Source of the DNA: Tannerella sp.
Lineage (GTDB): Bacteria; Bacteroidota; Bacteroidia; Bacteroidales; Tannerellaceae
NCBI GenBank assembly: GCA_031269635.1
Contig: JAISYY010000075.1
Coordinates: 1-19,181 of the forward strand
DNA length: 19,181 nucleotides
Direction: 5' to 3'
This document shows, one piece after another, positions 1 through 6,166 of the stretch (the first letter of the stretch is position 1; each line of letters begins with the position of its first letter). A program made the position numbers and the translations under genes. Below the pieces are notes generated by a model, which worked only from the letters and a program-made list of their open reading frames with translations, did not search any database and was not told where the DNA came from.

Positions 1-338
1 TCAAATTCATAGTTCAATTCATTATCCGGGAAAGCTTCACGCAAATAATTGGATATGCTTCCGGAGGTCTCGTGGAATGTCACTGTCTGTTTCGTGTCTA
101 CTTCGCTGTTGCTGTACACGATCAGATAGTCTGTTTGCTTTTCTATCTCGTCGAACAACCGGGCTAAACTCAGTTGTGTGGACGGGAGCCTGATAATTGC
201 GTTCTGTGCGTCGCTGTTCGTTGCCAGCACGCTGAAAACGCTTACAAATAATAAAACTACCGATAGTTTCATGGTTCTAAATACTGTTTTAAATTTTTTA
301 TGGTACATAATTTGTACATACAAATGATTTCTTTTCAT
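1..338 (-). CDS. SusC/RagA-type TonB-dependent receptor, N-terminal part (partial)
   Basis: Outer-membrane nutrient receptor, N-terminus only; the C-terminal side runs off the left edge. About 112 residues are visible. A basic n-region is followed by a hydrophobic signal segment (MKLSVVLLFVSVFSVLA, residues 23-39), then a signal-peptidase-like NSDAQ. A short STN (secretin/TonB N-terminal) domain follows at about residues 46-110, with LARLFDEIEKQTDYLIVYS. STN domains contact the FecR-type anti-sigma partner across the periplasm, which fits the fecR gene directly upstream. Three in-frame ATGs are possible (338, 308 and 272). I chose 338 because long basic leaders before the conserved MKxSVVLL stretch are usual in this family, but 308 is about as good. 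In family members the plug and barrel follow STN. The transported substrate cannot be read from this fragment. Confidence 0.85.
   Translation of the reverse strand, partial: MKRNHLYVQIMYHKKFKTVFRTMKLSVVLLFVSVFSVLATNSDAQNAIIRLPSTQLSLARLFDEIEKQTDYLIVYSNSEVDTKQTVTFHETSGSISNYLREAFPDNELNYEF
311..324. promoter_or_regulatory. Palindrome TTTGTA-CA-TACAAA, operator-like
   Basis: A perfect 6+6 inverted repeat with a 2-nt centre. Its core TGTACATACA differs by one base from the TGTACGTACA palindromes found twice upstream of deoC. It lies at the start of the receptor gene and between the -33-like and -7-like elements of the opposite-strand RNA promoter. A shared regulator is inference only. Confidence 0.35.
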
Positions 339-345
339 ATCTTTG
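311..345 (+). promoter_or_regulatory. Putative Bacteroidota promoter for an antisense RNA
   Basis: The -7 element TATCTTTG at 338-345, followed by C, matches TAnnTTTG exactly. A TTTG at 311-314 could act as the -33 element, but its spacing (23 nt) is slightly long. Transcription would start near 352 and run away from the receptor gene, towards the terminator at 403-441. No plus-strand protein gene lies downstream before deoC. Confidence 0.45.
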
Positions 346-351
346 CATTGA

Positions 352-441
352 ATAAAGTAAATAATAATTTGATTACATTCGTTTTTTGTTTGCTTTTCGC
401 TTACCGGCGGATGTTAACGGCATCTGCCGGTTTTCTTTTTT
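352..441 (+). ncRNA. Candidate cis-antisense small RNA between fecR and the SusC-like gene
   Basis: A U-rich stretch of about 90 nt with no convincing ORF, bounded by a TAnnTTTG promoter motif (338-345) and an intrinsic terminator (403-441) on the plus strand. It is antisense to the leader between fecR and the receptor gene. Small antisense RNAs in this position, which repress the susC homologue of sigma/anti-sigma-controlled utilization loci, have been described in Bacteroides (DonS class). Position and orientation match that class. The call rests on promoter plus terminator only; the start site is estimated to within a few bases. Confidence 0.45.
403..441 (+). terminator. Intrinsic terminator
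   Basis: An 11-bp stem, ACCGGCGGATG (403-413) with CATCTGCCGGT (421-431), has one G-T wobble and a 7-nt loop. A T-rich run with one C follows (430-441). The other strand has no T-run after the stem, so the terminator works for plus-strand transcripts. No plus-strand protein gene ends here, which argues for a small RNA upstream. Confidence 0.7.
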
Positions 442-504
442 TCTTTCTCTCTCTCATCTCATAGCGCCTCCTTTTTTAACTGTTAATTAATCGGTTACAT
501 ATTC

Positions 505-1470
505 TCAACTTAAAGTAATTCTGTTCAATTCTTCATCCCGGTGGATTTTGAACCGGTGGATTTTCTGTATGATGCGGAGGATTTCCATCGCACCGTCGCG
601 CTGGCGGAATTTGCCCGTGTACCGGTAGTGGAGGATTTGCGGGTTCGCCACCACAATGTCCACGTCATAATACAGTTCCAGCTTACTGATGATTTTTCCA
701 AGAGGTTGTCCTTTGAATGTGTAGATACCTTCTTTCCAGAGCAGTTGGTCTTCATCCAGATCTTCCACACGGAATTGGCCGTTCGCATAAACCAATTGCC
801 GGTTGGGTTCAAGTATTGTCCCGTTCGGTTTGCCGGGGTTGCAGACTTCGATCGAGCCGTCGACCAGAGATGCACTCACATATTCGGCGCCGGGATAGCT
901 GTATACGTTAAACTGTGTACCAAGTGCGGTAATTTCGAGCGATGCGGTAGCGACGACAAAAGGTTTCACGGCGTTGTGGGCAACGTCGAAGTAAGCTTCG
1001 CCCGTAAGTCTTACCCGGCGTTCATCGGTGAAGACAGACGGGTAACGCAGCGCCGAACAGGCATTCAGCCAGACTGTTGAGCCATCGGGCAGCGTGATAC
1101 GGGCACGCTGGCCTGCCGGTGTATACAATTCTTGCCAGACGGATGCCTGTTCCGCAGACTTTTGCATCGTCGACACGGTCGTTTTCCATGTAACGAAGAC
1201 GATCAGCGCAACAGCGGCGGCGTAACCGGCCACCCGTCCGGCCATGCGGAACAGTTTAGCTCGACGGTATATTCGCATGAAATGCCGGTACGGCTTCTCG
1301 CCTTCGGCTTTTCCGGCATTACCGGCCGAGAGTAAAAAAACGCCGCGTATATTCTGTACCGCCAGCAGTTCTTCCCGCAAAGTGGGGTTCGCTTCCGATT
1401 CCCTGAGCAAACGTATCCGTTCGTTTCCGGACAGTTCGCCGTCAAAATATTTTATTATTCTTTCGTCCAT
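505..1470 (-). CDS. FecR-family anti-sigma factor
   Basis: Inner-membrane anti-sigma factor that passes the ligand-occupied state of a TonB-dependent receptor to its ECF sigma factor. 321 aa from the chosen start MDERIIKYFDGELS; an ATG nine codons upstream is less likely because MDERI begins the conserved cytoplasmic anti-sigma domain (about residues 1-72). One membrane helix spans about 76-97 (GRVAGYAAAVALIVFVTW). The periplasmic FecR domain covers about 112-210, with the family features TPAGQRARITLPDGSTVWLN, GEAYFDV and FVV....EITALGTQFNV. The C-terminal part (about 245-321: LLWKEGIYTFKGQPLGKIISKL) is a DUF4974/STN-like domain. The receptor gene follows downstream on the same strand. The sigma gene normally found directly upstream is separated from it here by deoC. 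Confidence 0.93.
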   Translation of the reverse strand: MDERIIKYFDGELSGNERIRLLRESEANPTLREELLAVQNIRGVFLLSAGNAGKAEGEKPYRHFMRIYRRAKLFRMAGRVAGYAAAVALIVFVTWKTTVSTMQKSAEQASVWQELYTPAGQRARITLPDGSTVWLNACSALRYPSVFTDERRVRLTGEAYFDVAHNAVKPFVVATASLEITALGTQFNVYSYPGAEYVSASLVDGSIEVCNPGKPNGTILEPNRQLVYANGQFRVEDLDEDQLLWKEGIYTFKGQPLGKIISKLELYYDVDIVVANPQILHYRYTGKFRQRDGAMEILRIIQKIHRFKIHRDEELNRITLS

Positions 1471-1576
1471 ACGATATATATAACGAACGAACATCAAAAA
1501 TCCCCCAAAAGAATGGAGACTTTTTTTACAATATCGTTATAAAAAAAACTTTACGGCAGAATCGAAGGCTCTTAAA

Positions 1577-1646
1577 TCCCTCAAAGAGAGGCATTTTTCA
1601 CAAAAAAACACCATCAGCATAAAATATGGCTTTAACACTTCGTGCG
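1577..1646 (-). pseudogene. Fossil of an ECF sigma factor 3' end (direct-repeat copy A)
   Basis: Read on the minus strand this stretch encodes a peptide resembling the end of the intact sigma protein: HEVLKPYFMLMVFF here against REALKPYFTLMMFFL there. A one-base deletion relative to the intact copy shifts the frame so the stop is missed. It lies about 80 bp upstream of fecR's coding start, where the end of the partner sigma gene would be expected. About 68 bp align with 2500-2568, with about a dozen substitutions and small indels. It is either a remnant of fecR's original sigma gene or one end of a duplication made when deoC entered. Confidence 0.65.
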
Positions 1647-1668
1647 ATACAAATAAAAACATAAAAAC

Positions 1669-1682
1669 ATGTACGTACAAGT
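1669..1682. promoter_or_regulatory. Operator-like site 1 upstream of deoC
   Basis: Contains the perfect 10-bp palindrome TGTACGTACA (1670-1679) inside the 14-mer ATGTACGTACAAGT, which recurs exactly at 1736-1749. It ends 8 bp before the -7 element of the deoC promoter and so occupies the region RNA polymerase would need. TGTAC half-sites are known from some GntR-type sugar regulators; the regulator here is not in the window. Confidence 0.6.
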
Positions 1683-1690
1683 TTTATGCT

Positions 1691-1698
1691 TATATTTG
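1691..1698 (+). promoter_or_regulatory. deoC: deoC promoter, -7 element
   Basis: TATATTTG followed by C matches TAnnTTTG exactly. No clear TTTG is found 18-21 bp upstream; that place is taken by operator-like site 1, which suggests either repression or activator dependence. The predicted start near 1705 gives a leader of about 87 nt that contains the second operator-like site. Confidence 0.55.
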
Positions 1699-1735
1699 CA
1701 AAATCAATACCGGATATTTCTTGTCCCTTTTGCGG

Positions 1736-1749
1736 ATGTACGTACAAGT
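1736..1749. promoter_or_regulatory. Operator-like site 2 in the deoC leader
   Basis: Second exact copy of ATGTACGTACAAGT, core TGTACGTACA at 1737-1746, 67 bp downstream of site 1. The two sites flank the predicted transcription start at 1705, an arrangement suited to cooperative or looping repression. Confidence 0.6.
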
Positions 1750-1791
1750 CGGACATTAAAAATATAGCGTAATTAATAAAAAACGATTCTT

Positions 1792-2547
1792 ATGAAACCC
1801 CAAAAAAACGCAAGTGAAATGAGTGTGAAAGAACTGGCATCATATATTGACCAGTCCGTGTTAAAACCCGAATTTACTCAGGCAGAAATAAGGAAATACA
1901 TACAGGAAGGCATTGATTACGGATGTAAGACCGTATGCATTAATCCCTCATCTTTACCGATAGCCAAAGTACTATGCGGCAACACCGATACAAAAATCTG
2001 TATCGTATGTGATTTCCCGTTCGGATTATCGACAACTGCCTCTAAAGCCATGCAAGCAGAAGAATACTGTAAAAGCGGCGATATTTTTGAGCTTGATATT
2101 GTTGCAAACTATGGCTGGATCAGGAGTGGTATGTGGAAAGAGGTAGAAGAAGATATGAAGACGGTCTGCGATGTCTGCCATAAATATGGGACAGCCGTAA
2201 AAGTCATTTTTGAAACGGACGCCCTCACCATTGAAGAAGTGAAAAAAGCAACGGAAGCCGCCATTATGGCGGGAGCGGATTTTGTAAAAACATCTACCGG
2301 ATTTTTCACCGGCGGGAAAAATGAGGGTGCAACAATCGAAATAATACAGGCGATGATGGATGTCGCAAAAGGGAGAACGAAAATTAAAGGATCGGGAGGA
2401 ATCCGTACACAGGAACATTTCTTTCAATTAATAGACATGGGAATCGACCGAATGGGAATCGGATATAAATCAACGCCTGTTGTATTAGGTTTGAGTAATT
2501 CCTCAAAGGGAGAGGCGCTTTTCACAAAAAGAACATCATCAGCGTGA
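1792..2547 (+). CDS. deoC: Deoxyribose-phosphate aldolase (DeoC family)
   Basis: Class I aldolase that splits 2-deoxyribose-5-phosphate into acetaldehyde and glyceraldehyde-3-phosphate in nucleoside salvage; cytoplasmic. 251 aa. Family landmarks: CINP at 49-52, ELDIVAN with D102, KVIFET with K137, GADFVKTSTGF with the Schiff-base lysine K166, and IKGSGGIRT with K199, so the catalytic set is intact. G200 replaces the usual Ala of IKASGG, and the protein is divergent, so a related 2-deoxy- or other sugar phosphate is possible. After VVLGL (about 234) the last 15 or so residues are read from the antisense of the sigma gene's 3' end, and the two genes overlap tail to tail by 26 bp. The gene is visibly AT-richer than its neighbours and sits opposite in direction inside a sigma/anti-sigma/receptor locus, which points to insertion. 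Confidence 0.88.
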   Translation: MKPQKNASEMSVKELASYIDQSVLKPEFTQAEIRKYIQEGIDYGCKTVCINPSSLPIAKVLCGNTDTKICIVCDFPFGLSTTASKAMQAEEYCKSGDIFELDIVANYGWIRSGMWKEVEEDMKTVCDVCHKYGTAVKVIFETDALTIEEVKKATEAAIMAGADFVKTSTGFFTGGKNEGATIEIIQAMMDVAKGRTKIKGSGGIRTQEHFFQLIDMGIDRMGIGYKSTPVVLGLSNSSKGEALFTKRTSSA

Positions 2548-2568
2548 AATATGGTTTTAACGCTTCGC
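2500..2568. repeat. Direct-repeat copy B flanking deoC
   Basis: Counterpart of 1577-1646 in the same orientation. It holds the last codons and stop of the sigma gene on the minus strand and the last codons and stop of deoC on the plus strand. Shared blocks include CTCAAAG, AGAGGC, TTTTCACAAAAA and ATCATCAGC-like sequence (ACCATCAGC in copy A). Together the copies enclose about 850 bp carrying the operators, the promoter and deoC. Confidence 0.7.
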
Positions 2569-3058
2569 GCATTTTCCGGTAAGCAATGGTTAGTTGATTT
2601 TCTATTGTTTTGGGCGATACGCCAAGTTCTGCGGCGATGTCTTTTTGGCACATACCCTCCAGTTTATGTTTGACGAAGATTGTACGGCACCGTTCGGGCA
2701 ATGTGGCAAGGGCGTTTTCCAGGATTTCCGTTACCGTATCTTCGTCGAAAATGCCGTCGTCGAGAATTTCCAGCGAATCGAATTTCATGCGTAGCGTCAA
2801 CTCATATTCTTCCTGCATGAAATTCGCCGCTTCTCTTTCGACTATTCGGTGGCGCAGGACGTCGATGCATCTGTTTTTAAGCGACGTAAACAGGTATGCC
2901 GTGATGTCCACGCGCCCCGAAAGCAGGTCGTATTTTTCGTACAAATCGGTAAAAACGTCCTGTACGGCGTCGTTTGCATCATCCTCCGATAGAAGATATT
3001 CGCGTGCAAACGCCGTCGTTCGTGGATACCAGTGTGTGTAAAACTCCTTGAATATCAT
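2522..3058 (-). CDS. ECF-type RNA polymerase sigma factor
   Basis: Extracytoplasmic-function sigma-70 factor of the type paired with FecR anti-sigma proteins and SusC-type receptors in Bacteroidota. 178 aa from MIFKEFYTHWYPR. Region 2 covers about residues 5-72 (FAREYLLSEDDANDAVQDVF and LFTSLKNRCIDVLRHR). Region 4 covers about 112-165 and includes a helix-turn-helix, KDIAAELGVSPKTIENQL. Longer in-frame starts up to 3253 add sequence unlike the family, so the ATG at 3058 was chosen. The gene would normally read directly into fecR; here it would have to be transcribed through the antisense of deoC to reach it. The last 15 codons lie in the repeat flanking deoC. Confidence 0.92.
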   Translation of the reverse strand: MIFKEFYTHWYPRTTAFAREYLLSEDDANDAVQDVFTDLYEKYDLLSGRVDITAYLFTSLKNRCIDVLRHRIVEREAANFMQEEYELTLRMKFDSLEILDDGIFDEDTVTEILENALATLPERCRTIFVKHKLEGMCQKDIAAELGVSPKTIENQLTIAYRKMREALKPYFTLMMFFL

Positions 3059-3066
3059 CTTAGGGA

Positions 3067-3074
3067 CAAAAATA
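3067..3074 (-). promoter_or_regulatory. Possible -7 element of the sigma gene
   Basis: TATTTTTG on the minus strand fits TAnnTTTG. It would start transcription at about 3060-3061, two or three bases before the ATG, giving an almost leaderless mRNA. No -33 TTTG is found at normal spacing, so support is weak. Confidence 0.3.
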
Positions 3075-3217
3075 CAGGATAAAAATGACTTTCCGGCACA
3101 GATGAGCAAAAATGTGCCTGATTTTTTTTTCGCAACAACCACGAACGCTATAAACATGACATCAAAATTCATCCGAAACACGAAGGTGTGATTTATCCAA
3201 ACAAAAGCGGCCAGTTT

Positions 3218-3247
3218 TTTGCATTTCACAAAAAGTTTGTAACTTTG
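3218..3247 (+). promoter_or_regulatory. Promoter of the DUF4105 gene group
   Basis: TTTG at 3218-3221, 18 nt, then TAACTTTG at 3240-3247: both Bacteroidota primary-sigma elements at good spacing. The predicted start near 3254 gives a leader of about 32 nt. Confidence 0.7.
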
Positions 3248-3285
3248 AAGCATTATTTTCGAGTAATAACATTATACGTCATTTT

Positions 3286-4539
3286 ATGAAACATCCGTAC
3301 TACATGATACTGTTCCTTTGCAGTTTCACCGTCATATCAACAAAATATGCACCGGCAGCCGCATTGCAAGCGCCTCCATTAAGCCCGCAGGCGCAGATAA
3401 GCCTGCTGACAAGTTCCCCGACCGGAGATGCAGTGTACACTTTATACGGCCACTCGGCGCTTCGCGTGTATGACCCCGGAACAAAGCTTGATGAGGTTTT
3501 CAATTATGGCATATTCGACTTTTCCCGGCCGAATTTCATCTATCGCTTTGCAAAAGGTGAAACCGATTATATGGTCAGGGCATATAATTTCAATTATTAT
3601 CTCCTTGATTATATCGAACGCGGAAGTGAAATTTATGAACAGATTTTGAATCTGCTGCCCGAAGAAAAAGAATCGCTTTGGCAGGCTCTTGTCCTTAACG
3701 AACGGCCGGAAAACCGTACGTACAGGTATAATTTCTTTTTCGACAACTGCGCCACACGACCGGTAGCCATGGTCGAAAACAGCATACGCGGCTCCATAAG
3801 ATATCCGGGACAGCCCGCCTCCCGCGATTACCGTGCCGACACCAAAGACGCACCGCCGGCCGGACGATCCACTTTCCGCGATGCGATTAATTTCTGTACC
3901 CGCCATCATCCGTGGGTAACGTTCGGTTGCGACCTGGTACTGGGCGCTCCGACAGACCGGGTTATGACGCTCAAAGAAACGTTCTTCCTTCCCGAATACC
4001 TCCGGAAAACATTCGACAAAGCGGAGATCGAACGGAACGGAGCCACACAACCGCTCATTATAAAGACAAACATCCTCTCCGAAGAAACGCGAGCGCCGGA
4101 ACAGTCACCCCCATTCGCGACCTCTCCCCTCGCCTGCTTCACGCTCGTTTTTATCATTTTATTATACCTTACATGGTTGGAATGGAGAAAAAAAACATAT
4201 TACAGGTGGCTGGACATCCTGCTGTTTTTTAGTGCCGGGATGGCAGGATGTATCCTGTTCTTTTTGAGTTTTGTATCCGTGCATCCGAGCATATTTCCCA
4301 ACATTTCGTTGCTATGGTTACACCCTTTTCACCTGGCGGGAATCATACTCTTTTCCGTAAAAAAATTTAATAAGCTGGCTTTTTGGTATCATATTATTAA
4401 CTTTGCGACAATTTTAGGAATGTCAATCGCGTGGATTTTTGTCACGCAGCATTTCAACATTGCGTTTACACCGCTGATAGCCAGCCTTTTGTTGCGGTCG
4501 GCGGGGACGCTAATAAGAAAAAAGCGATCTATCGGATGA
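3286..4539 (+). CDS. lnb: DUF4105 membrane protein, Lnb-type lipoprotein N-acyltransferase family
   Basis: 417 aa. An N-terminal hydrophobic signal (about 5-27) leads to a periplasmic DUF4105 domain at about 38-250, then about five membrane helices (near 281-299, 309-330, 340-357, 369-387 and 391-407) and a basic tail. The domain has a papain/NlpC-like arrangement of conserved residues: H56 in LYGHSALRV and C155 in FFFDNCATRP, spaced like the His/Cys pair of circularly permuted thiol enzymes. DUF4105 proteins of this architecture have been reported as Lnb, which adds the third acyl chain to the N-terminal Cys of lipoproteins in Bacteroides, a phylum lacking Lnt. That function is taken from the family. 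The stop overlaps the next gene's start (ATGA at 4536-4539), so the two are probably translationally coupled. Start chosen about 32 nt after the predicted transcription start. Confidence 0.8.
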   Translation: MKHPYYMILFLCSFTVISTKYAPAAALQAPPLSPQAQISLLTSSPTGDAVYTLYGHSALRVYDPGTKLDEVFNYGIFDFSRPNFIYRFAKGETDYMVRAYNFNYYLLDYIERGSEIYEQILNLLPEEKESLWQALVLNERPENRTYRYNFFFDNCATRPVAMVENSIRGSIRYPGQPASRDYRADTKDAPPAGRSTFRDAINFCTRHHPWVTFGCDLVLGAPTDRVMTLKETFFLPEYLRKTFDKAEIERNGATQPLIIKTNILSEETRAPEQSPPFATSPLACFTLVFIILLYLTWLEWRKKTYYRWLDILLFFSAGMAGCILFFLSFVSVHPSIFPNISLLWLHPFHLAGIILFSVKKFNKLAFWYHIINFATILGMSIAWIFVTQHFNIAFTPLIASLLLRSAGTLIRKKRSIG

Positions 4540-6116
4540 GAAAATTTATAACTTCATTGATTGCCGTACTGGCAGTCACAAACCTGCAGGCACAACAGCA
4601 CCATGCGCCGAAACTGGTCGTATGCATAATGATAGACCAGTTGCGGGGGGACTATCTGGATTATTTCAAAAGCTCGTTCGGCGAACGCGGCTTTAAACGT
4701 TTGCTGAACGACGGCGTGGTTTACAACCATGTACAGTTTGAATTTTCAAATATAGACCAGGCAAGCTCTTTCGCCACGCTGTTCACCGGCTCAAATCCCT
4801 GTTATCACAGCATCACCGGGGTAAAAAGATACGATTTCAACAAGGAGCAGGAGGCATCCTGCCTGCACGACGCCCACTATCTCGGCAATTACACGCACCA
4901 GAACTTCTCCCCGAAAAACCTGCTGTGCTCAACCATCGGAGACGAGCTGAAAATCGCATCCAAAGGCGCCGCCCAGGTCTACGCGATAGCTCCCGAAGCC
5001 GAATGTGCGATCCTGTCGGCCGGACATGCGGCCGACGGCGCGTTCTGGCTCGACGATTATAACGGGAAGTGGGCGACTACGACTTTCTACAAAAACGTTC
5101 CGGCATACGTCGACAAACTGAATATCGGGACGGAATCCCTTTCATCGCGACTGCCGGGCATTGCGTGGAGTCCCTTACTGCCGGCAGACCGTTACGATGC
5201 GCTGCCTTACATAGCAGGTAAAAAACAGTATAACTATAAATTCAGCGAGAAAGAAGTAGGCTGTTACCCGCGCTTCAAGACTGCCCCTTTCATTAATCAG
5301 GAAGTCTGCCGGCTCGCCGCGCAATTCATAGACGCCGGAGGGTTGGGAACGCACCAGGTACCGGATCTGCTTAGCGTCACATTCTACGGAGGTAACTTCC
5401 TGGACGTGCAGGATAAAACGTATACGCAGGAAGTGCAGGACATTTATTTCCAGTTAGACAAAAGCATAGCGGAACTGCTTGATGTAATCGACAAAAAAGT
5501 CGGATTAGACAAGGCGCTTGTTATTGTGACGGGAACCGGCTATTATACCGATACGGAAATCACCCCCCAGGGAGAAACTTCAACCGGCGGAACATTCCAT
5601 CCCAAACGCTGCACAGCCCTGCTGAACATGTATCTGATGGCCTTATACGGCCAGAAAAACTGGGTCAAAGGCTACTATAACCGGCAACTATTCCTGAACC
5701 GTAAAACGATCGAAGATGAAAAAGCAGATCTCCACGTCCTACAAAACAAAGCGGCGGAGTTCGTTGCGGAGTTCAGCGGCGTACAACAGGTCACAACCGA
5801 CTTGTCACTGCGCGCCGGCGAATGGAACGAAGGCAGCGCGACGCTCCGGTACGGAACGCATCACGCCGGACGCGGCGACCTTATCATCGAACTCCAGCCG
5901 GGCTGGGGCATAGAAGAGGACCTGGCCGGACAACCGACAAAAGTAAAACGCAACAACGCCGTCGTTACTCCTTTAATATTCATCGGACATAACCTTAAAC
6001 CCAGGCGTATCGAACGTTCCGTTTACGCTACGGAGATCGCTCCGACGATAACGAACGTACTGCGCATCCGCGCTCCCAATGCTTGCAGCGACCTTCCCCT
6101 ATCCGAAATAAGATAA
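4536..6116 (+). CDS. Alkaline-phosphatase-superfamily periplasmic protein, probably catalytically inactive
   Basis: 526 aa with a cleavable signal (MRKFITSLIAVLAVTNLQAQ). The overall layout is that of PafA-like phosphatases/phosphodiesterases: KLVVCIMIDQLRGDYL near the N-terminus (D34 at a metal-ligand position), LFTGSNPCYHSITG at 82-95, a helix with DIYFQLDKSIAELLDVIDK at 302-320, YGTHHAGRGD at 439-448, and a C-terminal TPLIFIG. Key residues look changed. By alignment to the TG that follows the nucleophile, the nucleophile position is Q75 (NIDQASS). The usual TADHG is TGTG (332-335), and the DxxGH motif is replaced in FYGGNFLDVQD. I infer a pseudo-enzyme or a non-hydrolytic binding role. ATG 4536 is chosen over longer in-frame starts because it begins the signal peptide and overlaps the previous stop. 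secA follows after 50 bp. Confidence 0.82.
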   Translation: MRKFITSLIAVLAVTNLQAQQHHAPKLVVCIMIDQLRGDYLDYFKSSFGERGFKRLLNDGVVYNHVQFEFSNIDQASSFATLFTGSNPCYHSITGVKRYDFNKEQEASCLHDAHYLGNYTHQNFSPKNLLCSTIGDELKIASKGAAQVYAIAPEAECAILSAGHAADGAFWLDDYNGKWATTTFYKNVPAYVDKLNIGTESLSSRLPGIAWSPLLPADRYDALPYIAGKKQYNYKFSEKEVGCYPRFKTAPFINQEVCRLAAQFIDAGGLGTHQVPDLLSVTFYGGNFLDVQDKTYTQEVQDIYFQLDKSIAELLDVIDKKVGLDKALVIVTGTGYYTDTEITPQGETSTGGTFHPKRCTALLNMYLMALYGQKNWVKGYYNRQLFLNRKTIEDEKADLHVLQNKAAEFVAEFSGVQQVTTDLSLRAGEWNEGSATLRYGTHHAGRGDLIIELQPGWGIEEDLAGQPTKVKRNNAVVTPLIFIGHNLKPRRIERSVYATEIAPTITNVLRIRAPNACSDLPLSEIR

Positions 6117-6166
6117 AAAACTATTACATAAACATCAAAAAATAACAATTTACAACATACAACACA

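Noticed and set aside
541..1080. 179-codon plus-strand frame opposite fecR
   Set aside because: Complete overlap with a clear FecR protein on the other strand; no promoter or domain.
1577..2568. Insertion sequence carrying deoC
   Set aside because: No transposase, no terminal inverted repeats; the flanking direct repeats are far longer than IS target duplications and derive from a sigma gene.
2522..3253. Longer sigma protein starting at 3253
   Set aside because: The extra 65 residues do not resemble the family, and the -7-like motif lies within them; MIFKEFY at 3058 is the natural N-terminus.
3717..3726. CGTACGTACA, similar to the deoC operators
   Set aside because: Inside the DUF4105 coding region encoding RTYRY; one base off and no nearby promoter, so probably chance.
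4431..4535. Upstream extension of the phosphatase-like protein
   Set aside because: It would overlap the DUF4105 gene by over 100 bp and hide the signal peptide; the ATGA overlap start fits better.
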